From the NCBI GenBank assembly GCA_024516035.1, contig CM044961.1:13576439-13640438 (forward strand): a stretch of DNA of 64,000 nucleotides. Direction: 5' to 3'. This document shows, in pieces, positions 33,577 to 45,813 of this stretch. The notes below the pieces were generated by a model that was not told the DNA's origin, did no database searches, and was given only the letters and a program-made list of their open reading frames with translations. How positions within the stretch are numbered: the first letter of the stretch is position 1; the number at the start of each line of letters is the position of its first letter. The DNA comes from Bactericera cockerelli (lineage: Eukaryota; Arthropoda; Insecta; Hemiptera; Triozidae). Position numbers and translations under genes: made by a program.

Positions 33577-36500
33577 TACTCACAGAACATACCCTACGTA
33601 ACAGAATACTGTTATGTTATGTTGGGTGGAAGAGATTGCCACAGGCAATAACCCCGCCCTTTAGGTAGGACATTTAATTATTGGTATTTCCTTTTTTTAC
33701 TTATTTATTTTGTCATTTGTTTGTTTGTTTTTTTTTTTTTTTTTTTTTCTTAATTTTATAATGTTACCTGTACTTTGTCCTCCTAATAAAGCTTAAAAAA
33801 AAAAAAAAATACTCACAGAGAGGCGCCGCTATCCTGGCTGGTGTGGTGGGGTGTGGCGCTCTCCAGCTCAAACACATGCACAGTCTCCGTGTTGCTGGAG
33901 CAGGTCAGGTAGGCGGAGTTGGCGCTGAAAGCCAGGGAGGAGATGGCCACGCAGCGCTTGACGCCGCGGCGGAACTCGTAGAGGCGCTGCCCCGAGGCCA
34001 CACTGAAGACGCGCAGCACGGTGCCCTGGGGGGTCAAGGAGATACATACTTATTATTATTATTATTATGTATAAGTTGACGGGAGATACCCATTTTACAA
34101 GTTTCCCTAACCTATCTAAAACGTAAAACTAAAGCTTAAAATTCAGCTTATCTACCTATTTTGAGAAGACATTATACTCTCTTAAAAAAAATTAAAATAA
34201 TAATTCATAGATGTATTTATTAACTATGGTTGGGTGGAAGAGCTCAAGCAATTTGAGAATCCTGCCATTAAAGCCTTTAAAAAAAAACTATTAAAAAAAG
34301 GCTTACAAAAATGGAAAAAGGAACTGATTAAAGACAGAAACAGACCAACCTTCTTGTTCTTTGAAACATTGTAATAAGTTAAGTTATCATATTTGTGTTA
34401 ATCACTTTCGTGATATCACAAAATCGATCAAGCTACTGAGGTCGGAATTACATACATACTTATCTACCTATTTTGAGAAGACATTATAGTCTCTTGAAAA
34501 AAAAAAAAAAATCACTGAGGTATTTATTTACCTAGAAAAGACATACAAACATGAAAAAAGGTACTGATGAAAGACAGAAACAGACCAACCTTCTTTGAAA
34601 AGAAAAACATTGTAATATTTTATACAATTGGCGATACAGTTGGCTGTATATTGGCGTTATTCAATATCTTGCTCTATTATTCGTTATTTAATTTGCTGGA
34701 TAAATGTCCATAAAGAACCATGCTGACCCCAAGTAGGTTTGGGCAAAGGGATAGAAGAAGATTACAATCACATAATATTCTGTTTTTATGTATTCCTTTC
34801 AAAGTATTTTTTAGTTTGTTCAGATTGTTAAATACAAAGTGTTGCTTACCTTCTCTGAGGCGGTGGCTAGACGCGCGCCTGAGGGGGAGAATGCAAGCGC
34901 TGCTAGGGGAGAATCGTGCGCTGGAATCATTGTCTTGGCATGCTGGGGGAATGAGATGATTATTAGTAATCAACTTTATTACTCAGGTATTTAAATCGAT
35001 AAATTTACGTGGGTACATTTTATTTATTCTAATGATAAATTCATTAGAATAGTGTTGAACACATTAGCTTAAAATATTAGGAGATAAACAAAAAAATAAA
35101 ACACCAACCGAATTACAAAAGAAAAAAGACGAAGGACAGAGAAAAGGAAGTCCTACCAAAAGGTATCTCTGACAATCAATTTCACCTCACAGTTATTAGG
35201 GATAGTATTGAAGATATGTTCGAGTTGTGGTGCTGGAGTGAATAGAAGGGAAAGAGTATAGAGGACCAATGTGAATGAAGACTTTAAACAGGGAATAGAG
35301 CAGAAATAAAATCAAAGGCCTTCTTGTCTTTATGTTTAAGTGGCAAAGGACCAAAAGCAACCTTTTGAATAGTCACATACTTATGTATATTTGTACTATA
35401 AAAGATTAGTAAAACAGATTCGTCCTGAAGCACTGTGCATCTCTTACCAGATTGTCTGCGTCAAATATCTGCACCTCCCCTATAGAGTTAGACCCAGGGT
35501 AGGCCAGGTAGCAGTTGTCTGAGTTGACACAGAGGCAGCAGATGCCGTTAGGATTGGGTGGTGTGTCTCGTATGGTGTGCAGGACCTTCATGTCACGTAT
35601 GTTGTGAATGTACAGTGACTCCTCTAGACATACCACGAGCCTCTGTGATGGAATATAATCATTGTAAATAGGTAATACAGATAAATAATCAGGCAGTGAG
35701 ACAATTAATCACAAATAACACAGCCAATTTCTTACAAGCCTAGATCTTTGATTTATAAAATTTCTTTTGAAAGAAATAATAATAATTCACAATTGGAAAT
35801 CCAGCCATTTTTGTACAACATACTTTGTGAATAGGTAAGTGAAAATATCTCGAACTTTTTATTTTGTAGGTATTATACAATAGAAAGCTCGAGAGGATAT
35901 AGGTATTATAATATAGAAATCTCCCCAACCTGTGATTTAACTCAGGATTTCTGGACTACAGGCAGTAGCCACAACTATTACACCATGGGCGCTGGCTTTA
36001 GGTACACACAAGCGGGCTATCGCCCGCTTTGCGGGCCGAGGCATGGCCGTGAAAGCAAAAAATTCTTTTTCGCCAATTGCAGGTGTTGTAGTGGGAATTT
36101 CAAAAAATCCCGTCTTATTGCACATCTAGACTATAAGACAAAGCTACCTACCAAATTTCAGCTTCCTAGGACTTACGGTTTGGGCTGTAGAGCGATGATC
36201 AGTCAGTCAGTGGTCAGTCAGTCAGTGACTTTGACATTTATATATTAAGACTAGCGGGCTGTCGCCCGCTTTGCGGGCCGAGGCATGGCCGTGAAAGCAA
36301 AAAATCCTTTTTCGCCAATGGCAGGTGTTGTAGTGGGAATTTCGAAAAATCCCGTCTTATTGCACATCTCGACTATAAGACAAAGCTACCTACCAAATTT
36401 TAGCTTCCTAGGACTTACGGTTTGGGCTGTAGAGCGATGATCAGTCAGTGGTCAGTCAGTCAGTGACTTTGACATTTATATATTAAGATTATTTCCCACC

Positions 36501-37343
36501 AAGATTGCCACTGATTTACCTTCCTATTGAGTTTCACAGCCAGGATGGTGTTGGAGAAGGAATAGTTGCAGATCTCTGAGCCCCGCTTGAAATGGCACAC
36601 AGTCAGTTTCCTGGGACTGGACAGGGAGACTACGGCCACTAGACTGGAACTAAAGAGGCGCTCCACAATACACACATCTTCCTGTAATTGTAAATACAAA
36701 ATACCTCCTTGTATTTTTTTTTCATTTTTTACTTTTTTTGCAAAATATAACTAAGCTTGAATAGACTTGCTTGCATATTACTCCTCAGGGTAGAAATATT
36801 TAGAAGAAGTCATCATATTTTTTTTTTTTTGATTCCAGAATGTTCCTATACTTTACCTGCGAGTTTTCATAGATTTGTTCCAGGGTGTCAATCGAGTTGA
36901 GAGAGAAGAGGCGGTAACCAGATTTGGTCCCCACCGACAGGGATCTAGAACAGGAAATTATAAACTTTTAATAAATCATTAGTGATTTTACAAAATCAAA
37001 AAAGAAATGGATCAGTGATGGTAGATACAAAATAGAAAATGCAGCAAAGAAAAACATGCTAAATATCAATCTATCAAGATTAGCAACATCTTTTTAGCCT
37101 TTGCTGTTGAAACTCAGGGACCCTGGCCACTGGAAACACAGCATTTTGTAAATAAGATTGGCAATAAACTATCTCATTTGAATGGTGATCTACGTTCCAA
37201 AAGCTTCTTAATCCAAAAATTATCAATCTCTATTCAACGAGGAAATGCTGTGAGCAAATTGGGCACTATTCCTGATGGCTTGCATTTTGAAGAGCTGTTT
37301 TATATTTAAATAAATAAACTCATGTTTTAATATAACTATGAAG

Positions 37344-37377
<34 letters not shown>

Positions 37378-39526
37378 TATTTATCCTGTTTTATACATAA
37401 ATTCATGAGCTTATACTAAACATAAAAAATATGAACCACTATCAATTTTTCATTCAACCCACAAAATTTTCCACTAGAGCAAAGCCAGTGAATCAGTAAC
37501 TCTGCACCTGTAGTAGGTAGAGCTGAATGTTAGGTAATCACATGAACAATCACAGATAGCACATCTTATAATATATTTATATCATTTGTCTTCCAGAAGT
37601 AGGAAAATTCATCACACACAATATGGCAGCACAAAGGTGTTGATAAGAATGTTCTCTAGTAGATTACATAGAATATGACTGTAGAATATTACAAAAGTAT
37701 TACATTATTACCTAGTAGGCAATATATACTATGATAATATTACTGATAATTACTATGAAATAATGTCCTGATGAACAAAGACATATTATCTTTAAGAAAG
37801 TAGACTGCATGTATTGAGTTTGGCCTACATACAAAACAAAGAGTTCAACATCAATGGATATGGAAGTATTCATAGAACAGATATGAGAGTTCTAATTAGA
37901 TACCTAGTAAAATTGCATACATACAAATCATACAATAGAGAGTAGGAACCCTAGACTGAATTTATTTTTTTTATTTTTAAGATGAGTGTTTCACAGAATT
38001 TTTATTTTGTAGCCATAAAACAGCAGCTACTGTAGACATTTGTGATGTGTGTTTTAGTTTGCTCATCCCATTGTATGCCTCCCCTATGATGGGCAAAAAA
38101 TGACACAATACCTACCATTTATATTGATATAAGAAATGAAGTTGATGAAGTTATAATATTTGTGTTAAACATATTTTGTTAAAAGAATCCTAGTTTTATA
38201 TAATATTACATATACCTAACATTTTGGATTTCTAATATGAACATAATAACAAATAACTACCGAAACTAACATTACTAGATCTTTTTAGACCTTGGGACTT
38301 GAACCACCAACCCAGGTTACAAGTCCACCACCTTATTAATCAAGCTACTGAGGTTGGTATATTGAAATATTGATAGAACCTGCCATTTTAGATCTTTTAA
38401 TACCAAATCTACCATTAATTATGAACAATTTTGAAATGCCTTTGTTTTCAGAACCAAAGTATCAAAATTGATTTTTCTTTGGTGGAATTCTAGAAAATAA
38501 ACTACCATTGATTGTAATTTACCTACTTACCAAGTCACATTTTAAAGATCACATCAATTACCATGAATATATTGGCCTTGAAGCAGAATGCATGAATTCA
38601 AACATTCCCTCAAGCTGTAAATTGCTTAATGCAACTGAAATGTCTTTGAGGATAGCATTGATTACTTGTATCCTTGATTTGGATACAAACCAAAAATCTT
38701 ACAAGAACTGTACTATTAGACCTGCAAATCAATGCTATTCCCAATTTTAAGAGAACATCTTGGCTCTGAATTTGTGCTCACTTGATGCCAACATCTCTGT
38801 TGTGTGATCTTCGAAATGTGATTAATGAGTACCTATTATGATGGGGATTGTTCTCTGGTATCCCATTCAAGAAATTTTGTTATGAAGCTTCTGTTTTGAA
38901 AAAAGAGATTCATAATCAATGAGGGACCCTGTATTATCTCAGGTATCTTTGAGATGGATAGAAGATCATTGTCATTATTTGTCACTTTGCTTGATTCTGG
39001 TAGCTAATTGGTTGAGATTGAAAGGTGGCAATTAAAACTAAAAAAAACAAATTGGTCCTCTACCAAGAAGATTTTCCGCATCACTTTTACTTTTGTCCTT
39101 AGAAAATGCACAACTTGTTGCAATACTACAAGGCCACAGGTCCATAGTTAAAATTGGCTTTGTTGTTCTTATCAGTTTTGCTGTATTCTTGTTTAAGTAG
39201 TAATTTTTCAACAAAGAGATCTATGGTAATTGGGACAATTCTTGATGAAATATTACGTGCAATATGTTGCGATAAGAGATAATTTACCATATTGTGGTAC
39301 TCCTAGGAAAACTGTTCATTTGAATAGAAGAACAATACAGGTAAGGAGTTACAGACTACCTCAATATTTTAATTCCATCCATTGGCTGGTGGAATTTCAA
39401 CCCAGATACCCAGGGCTGAAGAGTTCAATGATAATAATTGAATTTCTATACTTACGTGCAGTCTTGGTTGAAATTAACGAAATATACATTGTTGGAGGTA
39501 TCTACAGCAGCACTTGAAAGGCTCAT
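24887..39526 (-). CDS. WIPI2: WIPI2, autophagy PI3P-binding WD-repeat protein
   Basis: Exons in coding order: 39456-39526, 36857-36944, 36520-36681, 35448-35642, 34850-34942, 33817-34025, 28619-28792, 26374-26504 and about 24887-24998. Phases agree except between 28619 and 26504. Conserved WIPI2 segments: [69 protein letters not shown], the lipid-binding FRRG motif ([10 protein letters not shown]), [28 protein letters not shown] and [10 protein letters not shown]. Known role: binds PI3P on the phagophore and recruits ATG16L1. The family also has a strand reading like PRLLVGAADGYLYMYNL between exons 7 and 8; I do not find it in 26505-28618. The last exon lacks one base relative to nearby repeat copies (CCTGCAACTC against CCTGCACACTC), so as written the frame runs past the expected TAA at 24887. 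Confidence 0.93.
25440..25700. repeat. Degenerate tandem repeat in WIPI2 intron
   Basis: Loosely repeated phrases GAAGCCAGCC, AAGGAGTCGGTTG and ACAAAGTGAAGCCAGTCA recur every 75-120 bp. Confidence 0.6.
26560..26910 (-). mobile_element. Non-LTR retrotransposon tails, reverse orientation
   Basis: It opens CTCTTTAATTAGAAGAACAT, as at 15400-15425, and later has AAGGGCGGGGTTATTGCC, the complement of the tail found many times in 31-34 kb. Confidence 0.55.
27915..28050 (+). mobile_element. SINE family D fragment
   Basis: Contains CACCCAGTGCATGAATTTGT and AGGTGGTAGAAAATGCTTTG. A fuller minus-strand copy is at 43975-44195. Confidence 0.6.
28205..28618 (-). repeat. Repeated WIPI2 exon 7 donor
   Basis: Three direct units of 29 bp on the minus strand, TTACCAC|GTGAGTGTGATAGG then TGGTCAAG, run up to the real donor at 28613-28618. 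A longer separate copy, including more exon (plus strand TAACGACGAACACGTT), is at about 28213-28260. Confidence 0.88.
29160..29270 (-). repeat. Copy of the 5' half of WIPI2 exon 7
   Basis: It matches exon 7 from the acceptor side to the CTACCTCCCCACCC segment, with a few changes (GAACTGTCCTCG for GAGCTGTCGTCG). It lies upstream of the real exon in intron 6 and keeps an AG acceptor. Confidence 0.85.
29645..29675. repeat. Poly(A) tract
   Basis: About 30 A residues after a retrotransposon-like tail; a second such tract is at 30195-30222. Confidence 0.9.
29927..30137 (-). mobile_element. SINE family B copy
   Basis: The reverse complement of the 19690 head: GATTTCGAACCCACGACATC to GAGCTACCGGGACAG. 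Confidence 0.8.
30527..30650. repeat. Short inverted repeat, MITE-like
   Basis: AGGAAACTGCAAGCTAG at 30527 pairs with CTAGCTTGCAGTTTCCT near 30634-30650. Confidence 0.6.
30925..31168 (+). mobile_element. Non-LTR fragment inserted in a tail, copy 1
   Basis: AGCCGTTTGCCCTTGCTTTG to ATATATAGAGA interrupts a TTGTATATAA...TGTCC tail. A near-identical copy at the same place in another tail is at 33285-33530. Confidence 0.75.
31330..31510 (+). mobile_element. Non-LTR retrotransposon 3' tail
   Basis: GGTTGGGTGGAAGAGATTGC, AATAACCCCGCCC, then TCCTATTAATAAAGTG and poly(A). Further copies: 31742-31935, 32085-32555 (interrupted), 32800-32995, 33130-33550 (interrupted), 33600-33800, 45520-45705 and 52418-52600. 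The family is unassigned. Confidence 0.65.
32225..32515. mobile_element. 291-bp MITE with 13-bp terminal inverted repeats
   Basis: The ends CACGTTCGTTACC and its complement are flanked by ATAA on both sides (32221-32224, 32516-32519). It interrupts a retrotransposon tail that is continuous in sister copies. A 4-bp target site suggests piggyBac-like, although that group normally uses TTAA. Confidence 0.8.
33285..33530 (+). mobile_element. Non-LTR fragment inserted in a tail, copy 2
   Basis: Nearly the same as 30925-31168 and in the same host position, showing that a larger block was duplicated after the insertion. Confidence 0.75.
36010..36486 (+). repeat. Two tandem copies of a 237-bp non-LTR tail
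   Basis: GCGGGCTATCGCCCGCTTTG to GACTTTGACATTTATATATT occurs at 36010-36247 and 36250-36486, each with a CAGT repeat near its end. It lies in WIPI2 intron 3. Confidence 0.85.
36945..39455. other. WIPI2 intron 1
   Basis: 2.5 kb with no gene seen. It contains an (AT)n run near 37346-37380, a truncated family C SINE (37999-38120) and a broken family A SINE (38150-38356), both minus. Confidence 0.55.
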
Positions 39527-40724
39527 TGAAAGAAATTGAATTTAAAAACACTTTATTGAGAAGAAATTAAAAAGGTAGTCATAAAGTTATTTGGAAATTT
39601 GATGGGAAAAATACAAAAGTTTACTGAAGTTTTTTTAAAAGTGCGTAGAAAAAGAGTTGACCTTGATATCAGCTGATGATAGATAAACGAATTAAATCAG
39701 CAGATTGATTACATTTTGTTTATATCCCTGGGAATACAGTGCTGCCACGTGAGAATTACTAGCCGATAAAACCCCAAAATACTTTGGGGTTTTATCATGA
39801 AATTTGAAGATAAAGCTAAAATTGAATAATATATTAATATAGTTCCATGATGGTTTAGTGTTCTTAGACATTGATCAACTTTTTGTGAAATTCAAATTCT
39901 GAATATAACTACATTGATATCTACCCATATCTTCCGGGCGGACGGAAAATACGTATCAGAATTTTATTCAGTTTTCTGTACTCCTTGGGTCGTGGGGCGT
40001 CCATACATGTGAAATACATGTGTTTAATTTCTGTAACAAGCGAATCCGTACTGAACTTTCCTGGTTCTATAATGATTTTTCGTCATCAGCTGACCCCCTA
40101 GCGAAAATCCTCGCTACGCCTATGAATTTGCACCTCAAAATGATTGGATTTGATAAGTCACAACTCTCATCTAAGATTAATGATAAAAAAAGCCAATCTA
40201 AAGGAACGGCCCTTGCGGCCGATTTCAGCGGCCCTGTGCCCGTAGAGAACAGCCTGTTTCAACCATAAGTTTCGTGGTTCTTGTGGTATAAAAAATCAAC
40301 TGCTATACCAAATTTCAAGTCTCTATCTCTTGCCGTTCTCTTGTTTACGGACGGACATACACACGTGGATATCGTGTTTACGGACAGACTATGTATATTG
40401 TATAGGAACTATACGATAAGAAAAATAAAAATACGTCTTTCTTTAACATTTTGGACGTACGGTAATGTATAAATAATACATTTTCAAAAATTGGCGTACG
40501 GTAATTCCATCCAAATGAACAGCAATGAAAATCTGGCAACGCTGAAATTGTCCATGCTTTCAAAAAGAGGGTTAATTTCAATTTATCAAAAGAGATTTTT
40601 CAGTTTATCATTTTATAATTTATATTGAGTAATTGAGTGAGAAAACATAACAAATCTTTTTCTAATCGAATTTACTATTAGTAAGAATCAAAAGTTAAGG
40701 TTCTCAGATCAGTAACATAGGGTA
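39527..40724. other. Head-to-head spacer between WIPI2 and CCDC137
   Basis: 1.2 kb between two divergent start codons. It contains an old non-LTR fragment at 40190-40400 (AAGGAACGGCCCTTGCGGCC), related in reverse to 59160-59240. The 250 bp before CCDC137 look single-copy and probably hold its promoter. Confidence 0.5.
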
Positions 40725-43649
40725 ATGGGTAAGAAGATCAAAGGCAAGAAACACAGAACTGTGAGGTACCCAGAGCAGCAGAAACGTCTGCGAGAACTCA
40801 AGTAAGTCTTCAAATCAGAGTGATGTTGACTAGATTTCACCACTATGATTCCTTAACTTGCCAGCATCCGTGGTTAAGCACTCGCTTGCCATGCGTAAGG
40901 TCCCGGGTTCGATCCCCCATGCCTACCAAAATTTGTATTCATAATTTGGCTACAATTGTTTGTAAGGTAGACCTTCTGGTGCGCTTGTGTTGACCCAGCA
41001 CCTAATTGGGAAGTATTGTGTCACTTCTTGCCCATCAGAGAGGAGGCATACTATGGGATGGCCAGACTGCAACACAGACCACAAGCGTCTACAGTAGCTC
41101 CTGTTTCATGGCTATGAAATATAAAAGGCTGCAAAACACATTTTTTTTTAAAGTTGAGCAAAAATTTAGTAAGAGTTTCAGTAGTTGTGTCATGATTGTG
41201 TTAAATAAAACTAATATGATAACTTGAAAGAAAAAAAGAAGTTAAACAATGTTTACTCAATCATCATTAAGTTGGTGGGCTGTAGGGAAGGACATGAGCT
41301 GAAAAAGGCATTCTGGCATATTTTCAAATAATCAGGTGTTAAATGAAGGTACTCCAGTGTAAAACTGACCTCCATGGCCTCAGGGTTGAATACAAACAGT
41401 AGGAATCCAGTTTTAAAAACACCCGTCATATGCAACCAAATGTCAACCTCTCAACAACCCCTTACACACACTTAATATCCAGCTGATGGTGTGGCTCAAA
41501 AAACTGCAGCATGCATTTGAAATTAGAGAAAAAGAATAATTGTGTAGCTTTCTTCCATTTGGGAAGTACAAAATATTTTTTATTTATTAACCACAAAGAG
41601 AAAATTGTGGTATTAAAACAGAAGTAGCACAGACTGTTTGTAATAATTTTCAACTGATATAATTTTTAAAATTTAATTTTCAGGCTCTACCATAAAGTGA
41701 ACAATCCTCCCAAGGTGCTGGATGATCAAGAAATACCCAAAGGTGTGAGGAAAATCAAAGAATTCAAGGAAAAAATCAAGGTATTGGAAGCCAAATATGA
41801 AAGAAAACAAGAAGAAAAGAAAACTAAAAAGATTCAGAAGAATGTGAAGGCAGCTCAGATGAAGTCAGACAAGAGCAATTTACTGCATAGGTTTCTGGTG
41901 CAAGAGTCTAATGAAGAAACTATTGTGATCAATGATGTGAGGCACTTGAAGAAAACACAGCCTGCAGGTATGTTCAATAATATATTATAAAGAAATTTTA
42001 AGAATAGTTTCCCTGAGAGTAGGAATACGAACAATGAAATCTTCAAATTGAGCATGAATTTTTTTTAACCTGGTTATAATAACAACAAATACCTTAGTGA
42101 TAATAAAATTAATATCCTTGCAGTTACCATCTGACAGATTATCAACTTTGTTAGAGCCTTGTAATTGAATCAAAAAACAGTTATCAATGCACAGACATAG
42201 TTTATTTACAAAAATAGATTTTTTTTATTGTTTTTTTTTTTTTCAACATAATATATCATTATATTTTTCAGAGACAACCAAACAACACATACCAGTCTTA
42301 AATAAACCACCACCATCATGCACAGCACAGTTGCATCTTGTAGAAAAAATGAAACAGAAAAAACTTCTCCGTGAACTGAGCAGTGAATATCCAAGCATGA
42401 ATATAAAAGATGATCAGGATAACAAGAAACACAAGCGAAAGACAAACCCAAACAAAAGACTGAACAAGAGAGAGAAGGACAAGCTAAAACATAAACAAAA
42501 GCAGCAGGAGAAAGAGAAGGAGATAGATCTATCTGCCCCTGTGTATGATAAGGTTGTGTTTGGGGATATTGTTCATGCTCCCCCTAAGTTATCCAAGAGG
42601 CCAAGGAATACTGAAGTGGAAAGCAAGGTGAGAACTCAATGTGAACATATTCTAGGAACTTGTACAGTCAAACCTGAATAGTTATAAGAGAGTTACTCAA
42701 ATAGGTATAAGAGAAAAAGTTCCAGGTCAAATTTACCTCTATAAGATAAAAAAAAATGATCCCTTGAGTTTTATTATATCCAGGTTTGACTATACTTGTA
42801 ATTCATTCTGTATGAAATCTCATGCACGTGAAATATAATATTCACCATCTTCTTTTACCTTGCCTTTTCCTAATCCTACTTGGGGTCGGCATTTCTTGCA
42901 TGAATCTTCTCACCAACCTCAGTAGGTTGATCGATAAGGCAGTGGACTAGTAACCTGGAGGTTGGTGGTTCAAGTCACAGTTTCAGCATAGATTTAGTAA
43001 AGCGAGCTTGAGTAGTTTTGATATCATGAAAGTGATGAACACAAATACAATAACTTTCTTTTTTTCTTTTCTTCATGAATCCTTTCCTTCCATAACTCTC
43101 TATTTAGTGCATCCTACTCTCTCCAGTTTTTCTCTCTTAGGTCTTCTTTAACTTTGTCACTCCATCTCATCTTTAGTCTCCCCCTCTTTCTATTTAAATT
43201 ATTGTATTCTCTTACTCACTATGTACCTACAATAATTTTTGTACTTGTAAAATTATTTTTGGTGGAAGACAATGAATTTCCTTAATACCTGAAGGTCCCT
43301 CTTCAACACTTTATCATGAATGTGGGATAATTGATTGCTATCATTTTGATAATATCTGAAAATATTGGCGTTTTTTTTTGATTAGGTTATGGTAATAATG
43401 ATGTTTACTACCTTCTCTTCTCAGCCTGGCAAGAAGAGTCAGAACCTCCTCCTAGCCTCCCTACTGAACCCAAGCCTGAAAGCCCCTGTGCCTGCCCCCC
43501 GCAAGTTCAACTATGCCCCTGATTTGAAAGGCAAACGAAAGGACCTCTCTGTAGCTGACAGGAGACGTCTGGATAAGGAGCAAGCAAGTGCAATCGCAGC
43601 ATACAAGAAACTGAAAGCTGACAAGTGGCGTGTGTTGCAAGGGAAGTGA
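40725..43649 (+). CDS. CCDC137: CCDC137, coiled-coil domain protein 137
   Basis: Exons 40725-40801, 41684-41967, 42272-42627 and 43425-43649 give 313 aa with matching phases. The protein is Lys/Glu-rich and predicted coiled coil over much of its length. Family signatures: DDQEIPKGVRKIKEF near residue 40, VVFGDIVHAPPKLSKRP near residue 210, PGKKSQNLLLASLL, and the C-terminal QASAIAAYKKLK. A basic N-terminus (MGKKIKGKKHRTVRY) suits a nucleolar or chromosome-periphery protein, as reported for the human one. AATAAA lies at 43771-43776. Spacing of the family motifs is normal and no break is seen. Confidence 0.88.
40866..41125 (+). mobile_element. SINE family C, full copy
   Basis: The head GTGGTTAAGCACTCGCTTGC and B box GGGTTCGATCCCC, then a body ending ATGGCTATGAAAT. 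It lies in CCDC137 intron 1. Confidence 0.78.
42917..43052 (+). mobile_element. SINE family A copy
   Basis: CCTCAGTAGGTTGATCGATA and GGTTCAAGTCACAG, in CCDC137 intron 3. Confidence 0.75.
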
Positions 43650-43974
43650 GAGAGAGAGAGAGAATGAGTAAGTTAGAGAGACAATGAGTTGTGTGAGGAG
43701 AGAAATATTGGTTTGTGAGAGTAATTTAGCTGAATATTGAAATTCAACAACTCAACATACATTTGTGTAGAATAAAATACCAAGCAGCATTGCTTGTGTT
43801 CTCAAATGATATAGACTTCTAGAGTATCTAGATGTTATAGAGATATTAAGCATAAAAAAGGTACCTTTTGAGTCTGTGATTCAATTAGAACGTGGAGTAA
43901 ATTCCAGGTGGAATAATTCCTTATTATGTTCCAGGTGCCTGATATTTTCTAATACATAATTATATAAATTGTGT

Positions 43975-44195
43975 TAGTAATAATGATAATACTCTTTAGT
44001 GGAAAGTAACCATCAGGTGAAGTTAATGCTCAAAGCATTTTCTACCACCTAATCCTCAGAGTCTTATTATTATGTGGTCACAAACTCAAATTAATGAGGA
44101 AAAATTCATGCACTGGGTGAGATTCGAACCAACGGATCCCTACGCTACCTGGATTACCAGACTAGCGCGTTAACCACTTGACTACCAGTGCACGG
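43975..44195 (-). mobile_element. SINE family D, full copy
   Basis: On the minus strand the head is GTGCACTGGTAGTCAAGTGG with B box GGTTCGAATCTC and a body ending near GGTTACTTTCC. Confidence 0.75.
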
Positions 44196-44689
44196 ACTGT
44201 GTTGGGAAGTTTTCTTGAAAAAGCTTAAAAACATTTCTGGAAAAGCTAGAAAGTTTTTTATTTATTTATTATTAACAATTTCAAACAATTGGAATCGAAT
44301 ATTGTAACTTCTTCATTTAAAATACCCATCATATCTATGTCAATGTTGCTCTCAAATTTTCCCATATTGTGTCATGTAATAATAATAAAATCTTGTAAAT
44401 GTAAACCAAACAACCATTCAAGGTTCAATTCAATTATTTATTTATTTATTGTACAGAATGTTACATGGACATGTGATACAAAAGTCAATTATAACATAAA
44501 AATACATATTAAAATTAATGTTTACCACAGACCTAAGTAGCTTGATTGTTATGTGGTGGACTCGTAACCTTATGAAGGTCACTAGTTCGAGTCCCGAATG
44601 CTTACATAAAAAAAATCAGTGAGGTGAATGTGAGTAATATTGTAACATCACCATTGTTCATACAATGAGCTCAAGACGTATTCTTATTT

Positions 44690-44800
44690 GATCAAAATTA
44701 AATAAGAGGATAACTTTTCATGTCCCAACTGGTTTTCAAAACCCCGACTTCTGGAATAACAGTCAGACACCTTCACCTCCGAGCTACGAGACAGAGCAAA
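44690..44800 (-). mobile_element. Degraded SINE family B head
   Basis: Plus-strand CATGTCCCAACTGG to GAGCTACGAGACAGAG is the decayed complement of the family B head. Confidence 0.6.
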
Positions 44801-45813
44801 AAAAGTTGCTCTAACACGGCTTGAAAAGAAGACCCACTAGGCGCTCATTATTAGGGCCGTACTATGAAATAGGACTAGCAAATCTAAGCCGACCCTTAGA
44901 TTTTATCAGTTGACCAATAGGTATTCCAAACTATGACAAAGGCTGGCCACAAGTCCATTACGCCACAGAAGTAATATACAGACACAAAACCCGACTTGGA
45001 TATGAACTCTACAGTTTGTTATCAAGGTGAAAGTTAAGGGATAGTGTCCACAAAGACTAAAGCCGTATTTTTCTTTCCAACCAAAGTGGATGCAACTGGA
45101 ATAAAATGAACTGGAAGCAAGTCATTTTTTTTAAGAGGAAAAAATTTCTTCCAGTTTGGTTAACCAAACTGGAAGAAGAAAATTCTTGCTTCCAGTTCTT
45201 TTATAAGTAGGTTGAGTCCATTTTTTATCTTTATAAGTACCAATGCATTTTTCTTTCACGAATAGTGGGGAAGCTAAACTGAAAATATTAGGAAATATCG
45301 AACCTGGAAAAAAAAAAAATTATCCAAAAGAAGAATACCCCGGGTGTGTGAAGTATTGTTGATTGCATAACTCGCCACTTTCACGGCGTTTCAAAATTGG
45401 CTGTTGCAGACCATTTCCTACCGAAAAATATTTTACTTGAATTGCACTCCTTCATGGAGACGTAAATATACCTACTGTCTGATTTTACAGTTTAAATTCA
45501 CCTCCTCAAAGTTCACATAACTGATTGGGTGGAAGAGATTGCCGCAGGCAATAACCCCGCCCTTTAATTTTGACATTAGTATTTTCTTCTTCTTTGTCAT
45601 TTATTTATTTATTTTTCAAACTATTTTATCATCTATTTATTTTTGCTCAATTTATACTTTAAATATTGTACATTACTTTGTCCTCCTAATAAAGATTTAT
45701 ATAATGATAATAACTCTGCCCTATGCAGTGCTATAGAACCAACAATTTCGACAGTCTCAGTCAAGTTTCATGCATAATATTATCTCGAGGCTTAGTGCTA
45801 CTATTTGTCAGCT

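Noticed and set aside
41855..42451. Minus-strand open frames over CCDC137
   Set aside because: Shadows of the plus-strand exons with no family similarity.
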